From Cellulosilyticum sp. I15G10I2 (GTDB lineage Bacteria > Bacillota > Clostridia > Lachnospirales > Cellulosilyticaceae), in NCBI RefSeq assembly GCF_900095725.1, contig NZ_FMMP01000006.1:992001-1056000 (forward strand): 64,000 nucleotides of DNA, given 5' to 3'. Within the stretch, counting starts at the first letter, position 1. Every line of letters starts with the position of its first letter. This document shows positions 1-9,111 of this stretch, piece after piece. Below the pieces are notes generated by a model, which saw only the letters and a program-made list of their open reading frames with translations, was not told the origin of the DNA and ran no database searches. A program made the translations under genes and the position numbers.

Positions 1-603
1 TGCATTCTCAATAACATCATCCATGTTATCCCAAGGAAGATTTAAAATAAGATGCGTACATATCTCAAAATGGTAACTTTTTATTTTAAAAAATGCGTCT
101 AAGTACTCGGCTAAGCTATGTCCTCTATTTACTTTTTTTAGCGAGTGATAGTTAACCGTTTGCAGCCCTAGTTCAATACATACTTCTTTTTTAGTCTTTA
201 AGGACCATTCTTTAAGAACATCCAAATACTGAGTATGAATACAGTCTGGCCGTGTAGATATAGCTATCCCAATAATATCTTCATGCTGTATTTCCTCAAG
301 CACTTCCTTAAATAACTTAAGTGGCATATAGGTATTGCTGAAGTTTTGAAAATAGGCAATAAAAAACTGCGCTTTATATTTTTGACCAATATACTGCATA
401 TTTGCATCTAACTGTACTTTTACAGCCTCATAAGCGTCTCTCATCTCATAGCCAGCTCCAGCTTCCCCGCAAAAACTACACCCCCCTATACCACAAGTAC
501 CATCTCTATTTGGACAGGTAACTGGTAAATGAACTGGTATTTTATAGACTTTACCACCATATCTTTCTTTAAGGTAAGCCGCATATTTATTATAAGTTTC
601 CAA
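1..603 (-). CDS. Radical SAM protein, TIGR01212/YhcC-like (3' end outside window)
   Basis: The first 201 codons of a gene that runs off the left edge. The N-terminal part shows the Cys-rich radical SAM cluster signature CPNRDGTCGIGGCSFCG (about residues 24-40), followed by ISTRPDC and ELGLQT segments that match the TIGR01212/YhcC/YtqA family. These are iron-sulfur enzymes that cleave S-adenosylmethionine; the substrate is not established to my knowledge. I place the start at a TTG (603-601), because an AGAGG stretch lies about 10 bases upstream and the family resemblance begins there; the ATG at 608-606 is in another frame. It begins 4 bases after the M14 peptidase stop, so the two are probably co-transcribed. 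Family assignment is fairly secure, function is not. Confidence 0.85.
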   Translation of the reverse strand, partial: METYNKYAAYLKERYGGKVYKIPVHLPVTCPNRDGTCGIGGCSFCGEAGAGYEMRDAYEAVKVQLDANMQYIGQKYKAQFFIAYFQNFSNTYMPLKLFKEVLEEIQHEDIIGIAISTRPDCIHTQYLDVLKEWSLKTKKEVCIELGLQTVNYHSLKKVNRGHSLAEYLDAFFKIKSYHFEICTHLILNLPWDNMDDVIENA

Positions 604-607
604 AACA

Positions 608-1540
608 TTATTCCTCTTTTCCTAAGTCTTTTGATGCGAGCACTAAGATAGGCAATGTATGTGTTAAAATAGAGTTGATTTGTGTAACTTCAATAGGATT
701 TTCACCATGGCCACACTCTATAGTGAAACCTGGCTTTCTAAAATGCAGTATAAACCAATCCTTATACCCGCCTGAAGCTGCCATCAAATCAGGCTCATCT
801 AAACTATAACCACTTGCCTTTGAAAATATTGTAGCATATTCTTTTGCATTCGCAATACTTATCTCTTTATAAGTCCAGTAAATAACTTCTCCTTGCGTAT
901 GATACGCAAAGACCATATCATACTGTCTCTTTCTTGTTAGATTCGCAAGCGTCCTGCTTTCAGCTTCTGATTCTGCAGCTTCGCCTTGATAGAAAGCATA
1001 ACTGGGCCCTTTTTTCTCGCTTATCATACTATATTCTTCAAATCCTGCATTATAATTACGATTAAGATCAACACCTCTAATATTAGCTTTCCACCTTGAA
1101 AAATTTAATTCTCCTTCATTAAGTTGTTTTAAATAATTTAAGTCATAAGTATTTATATCTCCATTTACACATAGCTCAACTCCATCCGGATTAACCATAG
1201 GGACAAAATCATAACTTAACCTTTCTAACAAATTTGACATATTTACGTCTAAATATACACTTTTATCTTGTATGAGACGACAGATGATTTCTATACTTCT
1301 CATAATAATAATAGATGTAATCCATTCATTGGCATGATGAGCACCATTAACATGAATTTTTCGCTTGCCACGTCCTAAACTTAAGCAGTAAATAGGTCTA
1401 TTTTGAGTGCTTTTACCTATCTCACTCAATGTTAAAAAAGGATATTGTTTAACAAGCGTTAATAACTGCTTTTCCATTAATCTAAAGCTATATTTTTCAT
1501 TTTGAAGATAAGTAAACTTTGTACTGATATCTAACAACAT
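608..1540 (-). CDS. M14 family zinc carboxypeptidase (gamma-D-glutamyl-diaminopimelate peptidase-like)
   Basis: A single-domain metallopeptidase of about 310 residues. It has the M14 zinc motif HxxE in AHHANEW near residue 70, VDLNRNY containing the conserved substrate-binding Asn-Arg pair, a downstream AYHTQGE carrying the third zinc-ligand His, and the catalytic Glu in FTIECGHGENP near the C-terminus. Relatives include endopeptidase I types that cut gamma-D-Glu-meso-Dap bonds of peptidoglycan peptides. There is no signal peptide, so it may act on recycled or germination-derived muropeptides in the cytosol or spore compartment; this is inference. Two ATGs are available; I chose 1540 because AAAGGA lies 7 bases upstream, whereas the ATG at 1546 is too close to it. 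The radical SAM gene follows directly. Confidence 0.85.
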   Translation of the reverse strand: MLLDISTKFTYLQNEKYSFRLMEKQLLTLVKQYPFLTLSEIGKSTQNRPIYCLSLGRGKRKIHVNGAHHANEWITSIIIMRSIEIICRLIQDKSVYLDVNMSNLLERLSYDFVPMVNPDGVELCVNGDINTYDLNYLKQLNEGELNFSRWKANIRGVDLNRNYNAGFEEYSMISEKKGPSYAFYQGEAAESEAESRTLANLTRKRQYDMVFAYHTQGEVIYWTYKEISIANAKEYATIFSKASGYSLDEPDLMAASGGYKDWFILHFRKPGFTIECGHGENPIEVTQINSILTHTLPILVLASKDLGKEE

Positions 1541-1734
1541 AGGCATATCCTTTTTTTATGATCTACACTATTTATATTTATAACATCTACTAATTATGTA
1601 CTATTTTTAAAAAATGCATCCAAAATTCTCCACCTAGCAATCTTCAAATTAATGCATAAATTAGAGCTATAGAGCAATAATAAAGTTATCATCATGCTTT
1701 GCTATTAAATATCTAGAAAGGCGGTTACAAAAAT

Positions 1735-1956
1735 ATGAGATCTAGAAGTTTTGATTATGTTGCAATTACATTAATAATAATAGGAGCTCTTAACTGGGGA
1801 CTTATTGGATTTTTTCAATTTGATTTAGTTGCATTTTTATTTGGTGGAATGACTTCTTGGATAAGTAGAGTTATTTATGCTATTATAGGTATTGCCGGCA
1901 TATATGCTCTTACATTATACGGAAGAGTCTATGATCATCCTTATACTAATAGTTAA
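1735..1956 (+). CDS. DUF378 (YuzA-type) small membrane protein
   Basis: A 73-residue protein with two hydrophobic segments (about residues 9-30 and 40-62) separated by a Gly-rich turn. The segment ITLIIIGALNWGLIGFFQFD is characteristic of the DUF378 family (Bacillus YuzA). Family members are small integral membrane proteins of unknown function. GAAAGGCGG precedes the ATG at suitable spacing. It is monocistronic: a strong hairpin with a T-run follows within 12 bases. Confidence 0.88.
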   Translation: MRSRSFDYVAITLIIIGALNWGLIGFFQFDLVAFLFGGMTSWISRVIYAIIGIAGIYALTLYGRVYDHPYTNS

Positions 1957-1966
1957 TCATTGTACG

Positions 1967-1997
1967 ACCACTTTTATAATCTAAAAGTGGTTTTTTT
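1967..1997 (+). terminator. Rho-independent terminator after DUF378 gene
   Basis: Inverted arms ACCACTTTT (1967-1975) and AAAAGTGGT (1983-1991), followed by a run of T. Confidence 0.88.
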
Positions 1998-2088
1998 ATA
2001 TCTACTAATAGATTTATGTATAAGTTAACCAATAGTCTTTTATGCCTATTTAAATATAATTTATTTTTTCATTAAAAAAAGAGGTATT

Positions 2089-2115
2089 TTGAGACTAAAA
2101 TTGAATAAATATAAT
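2089..2115 (+). promoter_or_regulatory. Possible sigma-A promoter of the small P-loop gene
   Basis: TTGAGA (2089-2094) and TATAAT (2110-2115) are separated by only 15 bases, shorter than the usual 17. The TATAAT match is perfect but the region is very A+T rich, so chance similarity is possible. Confidence 0.35.
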
Positions 2116-2146
2116 AATAAAACAATTATCTAAGAGGTGATGTGTT

Positions 2147-2560
2147 ATGATAAAAATTATTACAGGCCAAACTGGAGAAGGAAAAACTAAAAAAATGATC
2201 GATGCTGCTAATCAAAAGGTAGCAAATCTCAAAGGGCACGTTGTTTATATTGATAGTGTTACTACCCATCGGTATGCTTTATCTCATCAAGTACGTCTGA
2301 TCGAAGCTTCTAATTTTCCTCTTCATTCTCAAAATGATTTTTTTGGTTTTCTGTGTGGTATTTTATCAAGTAATCATGACATCGAAACAGTCTTTATTGA
2401 TGAACTCATTAAAATTACGCATGCTAGTATCGATGAACTTATCTTATTCTTTGATAAGCTAAAGAAATTATCAGATGAATATGCTATTGAGTTTATCGTT
2501 GGTACCGCTTGTTCAAACAAAGATATTCCAGATATTCTTGCCCCTTATTTAATTGCATAA
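2147..2560 (+). CDS. Small P-loop ATP-binding protein of unknown function
   Basis: A 137-residue protein that begins with a Walker A motif, GQTGEGKT (residues 7-14), and has a Walker B-like strand ETVFIDEL near residue 84. This is the size of a bare nucleotide-binding core; no further domain is visible. Similar stand-alone P-loop proteins occur in Clostridia and are sometimes loosely labelled PilT-like; I see no pilus genes here to support that. AGAGGTGA precedes the ATG. It is transcribed alone, convergent with the debranching-enzyme gene. Nucleotide binding is likely, the cellular role unknown. Confidence 0.75.
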   Translation: MIKIITGQTGEGKTKKMIDAANQKVANLKGHVVYIDSVTTHRYALSHQVRLIEASNFPLHSQNDFFGFLCGILSSNHDIETVFIDELIKITHASIDELILFFDKLKKLSDEYAIEFIVGTACSNKDIPDILAPYLIA

Positions 2561-2565
2561 TTAAT

Positions 2566-2627
2566 AAAATACTTATTAACGCACGGTGCCAAGAATCGTA
2601 TCCCAAGCCTGTGTTAATAAGTATTTT
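2566..2627. terminator. Convergent terminator between P-loop gene and debranching enzyme
   Basis: Arms AAAATACTTATTAAC (2566-2580) and GTTAATAAGTATTTT (2613-2627) are complementary around a loop of about 32 bases; a T-run follows on the plus strand and the A-rich arm supplies U's on the minus transcript. Confidence 0.7.
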
Positions 2628-2630
2628 TTA

Positions 2631-4589
2631 TTATCCTTCTAAAAAAACACAAATACTATAGCACTCTACTTGATAGTGACTGCTTTCTATCTTTTGTCCT
2701 ATAATATCCGCATCTTTAGGAGAGGTTAGATTAGTATCCACTACTCTAAGCCACTTCGTTTCAGAAGGTGGTAATTCAAAAATTAGGGGCTCATGATAGC
2801 TATTAGCAACAATAAAAATACTTTCTTTCTCCCCTTTGATGTGGCATGCGATACTTCTAGAATAATAGGACCAGTCGGGTTTATTATAGTAAACGCCGTG
2901 CCATGTTACTACATAATTATTATTTTTTTTATGATTAAAATATTTAAGTGTTTTTCTAAGTTTAATAAGATCTTTAGTAAAGGTGAATATATCTTCAAAT
3001 CTCTTTTGCCTTTCCCAGTCTACCCATACAATATCATTGTCTTGACAATACGCATTATTATTACCTTTTTGTGTTCTACAAAATTCATCCCCCATTAGAA
3101 GCATAGGAATACCTTTAGATAATAAGAGTAAGCACATGTAATTTTTAACTCTGCGCTTCCTCATATTAAGTATTTGGACATCACTTGTTTCACCTTCTAC
3201 CCCACAGTTACAACTATAATTAGCATTATGTCCATCTCTATTTTCTTCGCCATTTTCGAAATTATGTTTAGATTCATAGGATAATAAATCCCACATTGTA
3301 AAGCCATCATGGGCCGTTATAAAATGAACAGCATGTGTATTGTTTTTTTTTGCATCTGAAAAATAGATTTCTTTCCCTACCATACAATCTGCAACAGATT
3401 TTGTAAGTCCTTGATCTCCTCTGATAAATTTTCGTATTGTATCCCTAAAATAGTCGCTCCATTCTCTGAAATGGTATGGCATTCGCCCTACATCATAGCT
3501 CCCTTTTGCATCCCAACTTTCCGATATAAGTTTAACGTGAGAAAGAATCGGATCCTGAGAGATATCATTTAAGACAGAATGATTCATCCACTTACCATAT
3601 TGATCTTGACCAAGTATAGAGGCTAAGTCAAATCTAAAGCCATCGACTCCCATACAAGTAACCCAATACCTTAAGCTGTCTAATATAAGCTGTTTAACGA
3701 CATAGTGATTTGTATTGAGTGTGTTACCTGTTCCAGAATGATTTGCATATTCATTGTTTTCATCAAATTTATAATAGATATTATTTGAAAGATATTTAAA
3801 GTTAAATGATTTTCCTCCTATGCCGCCTTCACCAGTATGATTATAAACAACATCTAAAATAACTTCTAAATCTAGGCGGTGTGCAGCTTCGATAAATTGT
3901 TTAAATTCTTGTATCACTTGAAATCCATCTTTATCTATACTGTATTTCTCATCCAATGCAAAAAAGGCTATAGTATTATACCCCCATACATCTTGTAACA
4001 ACTTTCCTGTTACTGGGTGTCTGTTGCGCAAAGTATAAGGATTCCACTTAAAGACTGGTAATAACTCTAGGGTAGTAATACCCAGTTGTTTTAGATAAGG
4101 TAATTTATCAATAAGACCAGTGTATGTTCCTCTCTTGACCTCTTCCATATTTGCTGAGATATCCTTTGTAAAACTACCTACATGCATTTCATAAAGAATA
4201 GTTTCCTCCCAAGGAATAGATGGTTTTCTAGACTCAGAATACAATTTATGAACTATACCATTTCTATAAGTTAAAGGATAACACGGATCTTCTTCAATAC
4301 AATAAGCATACGGATCTAAAATAGGTTTAGATAGTTCATGCGCACTATCCATTATCTTCCATACATAACTCATTCCTTCTTCTATATCCTCCACATATAT
4401 ATGAAAAATATCCCCAGTTGCATAATGCATTTTGTCAAGTATAATTTTAAATACCGGAATTTTTTCTTTAAAAGAATGATAAATTTCTAATACTATATTG
4501 TGTGCACTATTAGAAAATATACCAAAATTAGCCCCATTACTATCTAATGAACATCCTAATAGAGGTATACCTTTTTTGACGTTATACAT
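2631..4589 (-). CDS. glgX: Glycogen debranching enzyme / isoamylase-type GH13 hydrolase
   Basis: A 652-residue protein with an N-terminal CBM48-like beta-sandwich (about residues 5-110), then a GH13 alpha-amylase barrel. Catalytic residues are visible: nucleophile Asp321 in DGFRFDLA, acid/base Glu357 in LISESWD, and transition-state Asp428 in ITAHDGF; DVVYNHTGEG (246-255) is the first conserved GH13 region. The family hydrolyses alpha-1,6 branches of glycogen or limit dextrins in the cytoplasm. Length matches GlgX (about 657 residues in E. coli). No other glycogen gene is adjacent. GlgX versus bacterial isoamylase cannot be decided by eye; the debranching role is secure. It starts at ATG 4589 after a purine-rich GGAGGC. 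Confidence 0.88.
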   Translation of the reverse strand: MYNVKKGIPLLGCSLDSNGANFGIFSNSAHNIVLEIYHSFKEKIPVFKIILDKMHYATGDIFHIYVEDIEEGMSYVWKIMDSAHELSKPILDPYAYCIEEDPCYPLTYRNGIVHKLYSESRKPSIPWEETILYEMHVGSFTKDISANMEEVKRGTYTGLIDKLPYLKQLGITTLELLPVFKWNPYTLRNRHPVTGKLLQDVWGYNTIAFFALDEKYSIDKDGFQVIQEFKQFIEAAHRLDLEVILDVVYNHTGEGGIGGKSFNFKYLSNNIYYKFDENNEYANHSGTGNTLNTNHYVVKQLILDSLRYWVTCMGVDGFRFDLASILGQDQYGKWMNHSVLNDISQDPILSHVKLISESWDAKGSYDVGRMPYHFREWSDYFRDTIRKFIRGDQGLTKSVADCMVGKEIYFSDAKKNNTHAVHFITAHDGFTMWDLLSYESKHNFENGEENRDGHNANYSCNCGVEGETSDVQILNMRKRRVKNYMCLLLLSKGIPMLLMGDEFCRTQKGNNNAYCQDNDIVWVDWERQKRFEDIFTFTKDLIKLRKTLKYFNHKKNNNYVVTWHGVYYNKPDWSYYSRSIACHIKGEKESIFIVANSYHEPLIFELPPSETKWLRVVDTNLTSPKDADIIGQKIESSHYQVECYSICVFLEG

Positions 4590-4739
4590 TTTGCAAGCCT
4601 CCTGAAATAATTTATAACATTAGGTATATTAATTCATATTTTATGTTATATTAACATTGCATTCTCTTCTCATCTTATATGATCTTTTCCTTTATTGCTA
4701 TATAAATTATTGTTGTACTATTTGACTTTACTTATTCAC

Positions 4740-4768
4740 TTGAAAATATTTAAGGCTTATGCTATCAT
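4740..4768 (+). promoter_or_regulatory. Sigma-A promoter of the tyrS leader
   Basis: TTGAAA (4740-4745), a 17-base spacer, then TATCAT (4763-4768). It lies shortly before the T-box leader, giving an expected transcript start near 4775. Confidence 0.6.
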
Positions 4769-4774
4769 ATACAT

Positions 4775-5019
4775 TAATATCATATTCAAAAAGCTTTGAC
4801 AAAGACTTAGTAATATAAGAGAAACTGTTTCAGAGAGTGTGCAGTCGGTGAGAGCACATACATTATCTTATATGAATTACATCTTTTGAGTTGAATTTTC
4901 CGGTTGTCATCCGTTAGCGTGACTATAAGGCAAATAAAATATATAAATTATATTTCTATTTGTAAATTAAGGTGGTACCACGGGTTATCTCGTCCTTAGC
5001 GGATGAGATAGCCCTTTTT
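4775..5019 (+). promoter_or_regulatory. T-box leader (tRNA-Tyr-responsive) of tyrS
   Basis: This untranslated leader carries the conserved T-box sequence AAGGTGGTACCACG (4969-4982), which pairs with the tRNA acceptor end, and an upstream Stem I with AGAGAAACTG, GTCGGTGAGAGC and the GAA...TTTTGAG specifier-loop frame. The codon in the specifier position is TAC (4878-4880), a tyrosine codon, agreeing with the downstream gene. The T-box is followed by a terminator hairpin. By the known mechanism, uncharged tRNA-Tyr stabilises the antiterminator and permits tyrS transcription. It fills most of the 461-base gap before tyrS. Confidence 0.93.
4982..5019 (+). terminator. Regulated terminator of the T-box leader
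   Basis: Arms GGGTTATCTCGTCC (4982-4995) and GGATGAGATAGCCC (5001-5014) pair (with two G-U pairs) around a 5-base loop, followed by TTTTT. The 5' arm abuts the T-box sequence, as expected of a mutually exclusive terminator/antiterminator. Confidence 0.92.
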
Positions 5020-5050
5020 ATAATTTCAAAAATAGTAGGAGGTAATAGTA

Positions 5051-6274
5051 GTGAATGCTTATGATGTTTTATTAGAACGAGGATTTATTCAGCAAACAAC
5101 ACACGAAAAAGAAATTAAGGATCTTTTAAACAAGGAAAAAGTGACTTTTTATATAGGTTTTGATCCTACAGCCGACAGTCTCCATGTAGGACATTTTGTA
5201 ACTGTTATGGCCATGTCACATATGCAGAAAGCTGGTCATAGACCTATTGTTCTTATAGGTGGTGGTACAGCTATGGTGGGTGATCCTACAGGTAAATCCG
5301 ATATGCGAAAAATGATGACTAAGGAAATTATCGCGCATAATGTAAGCTGTTTTAAAGGTCAACTCTCAAAATTTATTTCTTTTGAAAATGATGCGGCTAT
5401 CATGGTAAATAATGGAGATTGGCTTCTTAATTTGAACTATGTAGACTTTTTAAGAGAAATAGGCGTGCATTTTTCTGTTAATCGCATGTTAACATTCGAA
5501 TGTTTTAAGCAACGACTAGAAAAGGGATTATCTTTCTTAGAATTTAACTATATGCTTATGCAATCTTATGACTTTTTAGAACTTTACCGTAAATACAACT
5601 GTAAACTTCAACTTGGCGGAAATGATCAATGGTCTAACATACTAGGCGGTGTTGAACTTGTTAGAAGATTACATGGTGATACATCATTCGGTATGACATT
5701 CTCTCTCCTCACAACCAGCGAAGGTAAAAAAATGGGAAAAACAGAAAAAGGTGCACTGTGGCTTGACCCTGAAAAAACTACACCTTATGATTTCTATCAG
5801 TACTGGCGAAATATCGATGATGCGGATGTTAAAAAGTGCTTAGCACTACTTACATTCCTTCCTATGGAGGAAGTAAATAAACTTGGTCAATTAGAAGGTG
5901 CTGAAATTAATAAAGCTAAAGAAAAACTAGCTTTTGAAGTGACAAAAATTGTTCATGGAGAATCTGAAGCTATAAAAGCTGATACTGCTGCGAAAGCTTT
6001 ATTCCTTGGGGGTGCAGTAGGTGGTTCTATTCCTACAACAAACTTAGATACATCTGAATTTAGTGAAGGCATGGATATTATTACACTATTAGAAAAAACG
6101 AAGCTTGTACCCTCTAGGTCAGAAGCAAGACGTTTAATTACGCAAAACGGTATAAAATTAGATGGACAACCTATCACAGATCTAAACTACCAAGTTAATG
6201 AAACCCACTTCAAAGATAATAGTCTTATGATTCAAAAAGGTAAAAAAGTATTTCATAGAGTTTGTTTACAATAG
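5051..6274 (+). CDS. tyrS: Tyrosyl-tRNA synthetase
   Basis: A 407-residue class I aminoacyl-tRNA synthetase that charges tRNA-Tyr. The HIGH-type motif is HVGH (residues 45-48) and the KMSKS-type loop is KMGKT (227-231). The tyrosine-pocket segment [20 protein letters not shown] and GNDQW are typical of TyrS. The C-terminal part (about 340-407) resembles an S4 RNA-binding domain, with [16 protein letters not shown]. The start is GTG at 5051 with TAGGAGGTAATA upstream. Expression is controlled by the T-box leader directly upstream, whose specifier codon is Tyr. An inverted repeat follows the stop codon. Confidence 0.96.
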   Translation: MNAYDVLLERGFIQQTTHEKEIKDLLNKEKVTFYIGFDPTADSLHVGHFVTVMAMSHMQKAGHRPIVLIGGGTAMVGDPTGKSDMRKMMTKEIIAHNVSCFKGQLSKFISFENDAAIMVNNGDWLLNLNYVDFLREIGVHFSVNRMLTFECFKQRLEKGLSFLEFNYMLMQSYDFLELYRKYNCKLQLGGNDQWSNILGGVELVRRLHGDTSFGMTFSLLTTSEGKKMGKTEKGALWLDPEKTTPYDFYQYWRNIDDADVKKCLALLTFLPMEEVNKLGQLEGAEINKAKEKLAFEVTKIVHGESEAIKADTAAKALFLGGAVGGSIPTTNLDTSEFSEGMDIITLLEKTKLVPSRSEARRLITQNGIKLDGQPITDLNYQVNETHFKDNSLMIQKGKKVFHRVCLQ

Positions 6275-6304
6275 AAATGAGAGAGGCTTGCCTCTCTCAT
6301 TTCT
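6273..6304. terminator. Probable convergent terminator, tyrS / AI-2E permease gene
   Basis: A perfect 14-bp inverted repeat, AGAAATGAGAGAGG (6273-6286) and CCTCTCTCATTTCT (6291-6304), with a 4-base loop. It includes the last base of the tyrS stop codon and the permease stop codon. T-runs are weak on both sides, so termination efficiency is uncertain. Confidence 0.65.
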
Positions 6305-7538
6305 ACCATTCTTCTTTTGTTTCAAAATCATCTTTCATATATCTTAGAATAATGACACGAATAAACGCAGCCACTGGCACCCCAAGCAGCATGCCTATTA
6401 AACCAAATAATTTGCCACCAATAAGTATAGCAAGCAGTACCACAACCGGATGCAGCTTAACACTATTTCCTATAACCTTTGGTACAATTACCCATCCATC
6501 TATCTGCTGAATAAGAAAAAGTGCTAGTACCCCATAAATCGCTTTCATTGGATCTGCATCTATAAGTCCAATAAGTGCTGCAAGTACAAAGCCCACTACA
6601 GGTCCAAAATAAGGTATTAAATTAAATATCCCCGCTATAATCCCAATAATAATTGCGAAGTCCATTCTAATTAGAGTTAAAGCAACACAAGCAAGAATAC
6701 CAATAATTAATGCATCTATAAGCTGTCCTCTAATATAGTTAGAAAAAACATGGTCTATATCTCGGCCGATAAGTTTAATATTTTTAGATGTTTTCTCCGG
6801 AAAGATTGTCTCGCACACTTTATTTATAAAAAGCAATACCCTTCTTTTATCTTGCAATAAATAAAAAGCAATAACAAAAGCTAATGCAATATTAATAACG
6901 TTTGTGCCGAGTACTGTTAAAAAGTTAAAACCTTTTTGTGATAAACGCGCAACTATTAAATTAATATAGCCATAGATACTTTCAACAATAGACCTGCTAT
7001 TTGCAAAAAAAGGGATACGATCTGTAAAATTTGTCATTTGCGCCAGCATATTTTCAAAGTAAGCAATATATCTATTAATACTTACAGAAATATTTTTAAC
7101 ACCTGCGGAACCTAAAACATTTCTTATATTCATTGATACGACAAGTACAAAAAGCCCTAGAAACGCTATAATAGTAAAAGCAGTCAATATAGTCGGTATA
7201 GTTCTTAAGGAAGTTTTACTTTTGTGCTCATTCGGCGTGCTATCTTTTTGATGTAGTCTCTTCCTGCCAAAACGCAAGAAATTTATTTTAATCAGGTGAA
7301 CATTATGATTTTTACATCTTTTTTCATAAAATTCTACAACAGGGTCTAATAAGTAGGCTATAATGCCTCCAATAATTAAAGGTTTTAATAATCGGCATAA
7401 ATTTCGTAGTATATCTACTAAAAAAACAAATATGCTGTAAAAATTAAAAATGATTAATGCAGCTAAAATAACAGCTATACTTGTTAAAATACTATACACT
7501 GAAATTGTAAAATACTTATTATTTTGCTCGAATCTCAT
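6303..7538 (-). CDS. AI-2E family membrane transporter
   Basis: A polytopic membrane protein of about 411 residues with the AI-2E family architecture (YtvI/YdbI/TqsA type). There are N-terminal membrane segments, a soluble region of about 90 residues, and a C-terminal bundle containing IIGIIAGIFNLIPYFGPVVG and the conserved late motif FGLIGMLLGVPVAAF. Family members export small molecules or act as ion antiporters; the substrate cannot be predicted. I start it at ATG 7538, because GGAGGTG lies 7 bases upstream; the longer in-frame reading to 7568 would place that ribosome binding site inside the gene. It is convergent with tyrS and downstream of pepD. Confidence 0.87.
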   Translation of the reverse strand: MRFEQNNKYFTISVYSILTSIAVILAALIIFNFYSIFVFLVDILRNLCRLLKPLIIGGIIAYLLDPVVEFYEKRCKNHNVHLIKINFLRFGRKRLHQKDSTPNEHKSKTSLRTIPTILTAFTIIAFLGLFVLVVSMNIRNVLGSAGVKNISVSINRYIAYFENMLAQMTNFTDRIPFFANSRSIVESIYGYINLIVARLSQKGFNFLTVLGTNVINIALAFVIAFYLLQDKRRVLLFINKVCETIFPEKTSKNIKLIGRDIDHVFSNYIRGQLIDALIIGILACVALTLIRMDFAIIIGIIAGIFNLIPYFGPVVGFVLAALIGLIDADPMKAIYGVLALFLIQQIDGWVIVPKVIGNSVKLHPVVVLLAILIGGKLFGLIGMLLGVPVAAFIRVIILRYMKDDFETKEEW

Positions 7539-7603
7539 GACTTGCCACCTCCACACATATAGAGACACAACATATAAACTTTAAAATGTAAAATCTATAT
7601 GCC

Positions 7604-9064
7604 CTAATAAGTAACTATGTTCTCCAAAAGTTTAATAAGATATTCATAAACTCTTGCCATTGAAGAAATACTTACGCGTTCTTGTGGGGAATGGATATCC
7701 TTAACATTAGGCCCAAAGGCAATCATATCAAGACCTTCTATCTTCTCGGCTATAAAACCACACTCTAAACCTGCATGAATAGATTTAATCTCTGGATTTT
7801 TGCCATACATTTGTTTATAAGTGAGTATGCTTAGATCTCTTATCTTTGACTCTTCACAATACTGCCAAGCTGGATAGTCTCCTGCTATTTTAAATTCTCC
7901 ATTAAATTTCTTACTGAGTACATTCATTTTATCGACTAAAGCTTGTTTTTTTGAGGGAACTGCACTACGAATAGCACTTCCAAATCTAAAAACGTCGTTC
8001 TGTACGCCTACTATTCCTAAATTCAAAGAAGTTTCAACAAGTCCCTGCATCGCCTGATCGTAACTTATAATACCATTTGGAATGAGAAGTAATAAGTCTA
8101 TAATATCTTGAGTAAGCTGTGAAGAAAACTCACGACCTGCAGCTTGTTCTTTATTTGCAGTAATACTTATATTAGAATCCTGTCTGCTATATTCAGCCTT
8201 AAATACTTTTTCAGTTCCCCTGACTAATTTTTCAAGCAAAGAAGCCTGTTCTTGATCTACTGCAATTAAACATTCACATTCTCTTGTAATAACGTTATCT
8301 TTTGTTCCGCCACTAAATTCGCATAGGTTAAAATGAACTTCCTTTCTAATATCACTTAGTACTCTGCCCATAATAATATGCGCATTGCCTCTTTCTAAGT
8401 GAATGTCTGCCCCCGAATGTCCGCCTAATAGACCACTTACCATAATACGATAAGTTGTTTTTGGGGAAGCATTAAGCTCATAGTCAAGTTTTAAGTTAAT
8501 TGTGGCTTTTGTTCCCCCTGCACAACTAACTAAAAATTCACCTTCAACATCTGTATCTAAATTAATTAAAACTTTACCCTTTAAATATTCCGTATGAATA
8601 TGTGAAGCTCCCGTCATTCCCCTCTCTTCATCAGTGGTCATTAAAATTTCGAGTTCCGGATGTTTAAGTGTCATATCAGCGAGAACTGCCATTTGATAAG
8701 CTATTGCAACCCCATTATCAGCTCCTAATGTGGTATCTGCTGCTCGGATATAATCATCTTCAATACATAGTTCCAGACCCTTATTTTCAAAGTCGTGATC
8801 AGATGTTTTAGTCTTTTCACATACCATATCTAAATGCCCCTGTAAAATAACAGTAGGTGCATTTTCATAACCTGCTGTGGCTGGCTTTCTAATATAAACA
8901 TTAAAAACTTCGTCTTGCATAACCCATAATCCAAGGTCTTTTGCAAATTCTACAATATGGTCACTTACTGCCTTTTCATTGCCTGAACCTCTGGGAATAC
9001 TGCTAATTTCTTCAAAATATTTAAATACATTTGCGGGTCGTAAATCTTTTAGAATCTTTGTCAT
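7604..9064 (-). CDS. pepD: Aminoacyl-histidine dipeptidase (peptidase M20C)
   Basis: About 486 residues, the usual length of PepD. Metal-binding motifs of family M20 are intact: LQGHLDMVCEK (His and Asp ligands), DTTLGADNGVAIAY (bridging Asp) and TTDEERGMTGA (catalytic Glu plus ligand Glu); LLGGHSGADIH marks the dimerisation/lid domain, and IHAGLECGF the last ligand region. The enzyme cleaves dipeptides such as beta-Ala-His or Xaa-His in the cytoplasm. ATG at 9064 is preferred, since AAGGGG lies 7 bases before it; a TTG two codons earlier almost touches that site. It follows the UPF0210 gene by 47 bases and may share its transcript. Confidence 0.92.
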   Translation of the reverse strand: MTKILKDLRPANVFKYFEEISSIPRGSGNEKAVSDHIVEFAKDLGLWVMQDEVFNVYIRKPATAGYENAPTVILQGHLDMVCEKTKTSDHDFENKGLELCIEDDYIRAADTTLGADNGVAIAYQMAVLADMTLKHPELEILMTTDEERGMTGASHIHTEYLKGKVLINLDTDVEGEFLVSCAGGTKATINLKLDYELNASPKTTYRIMVSGLLGGHSGADIHLERGNAHIIMGRVLSDIRKEVHFNLCEFSGGTKDNVITRECECLIAVDQEQASLLEKLVRGTEKVFKAEYSRQDSNISITANKEQAAGREFSSQLTQDIIDLLLLIPNGIISYDQAMQGLVETSLNLGIVGVQNDVFRFGSAIRSAVPSKKQALVDKMNVLSKKFNGEFKIAGDYPAWQYCEESKIRDLSILTYKQMYGKNPEIKSIHAGLECGFIAEKIEGLDMIAFGPNVKDIHSPQERVSISSMARVYEYLIKLLENIVTY

Positions 9065-9111
9065 AAACAAGCCCCTTATTCTTATAATAAAGTGATAAAA
9101 CTTATTATAAA

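Noticed and set aside
2793-3098. Plus-strand open frame inside the debranching-enzyme gene
   Set aside because: Antisense to well-conserved GH13 sequence, no ribosome binding site, composition of a shadow frame.
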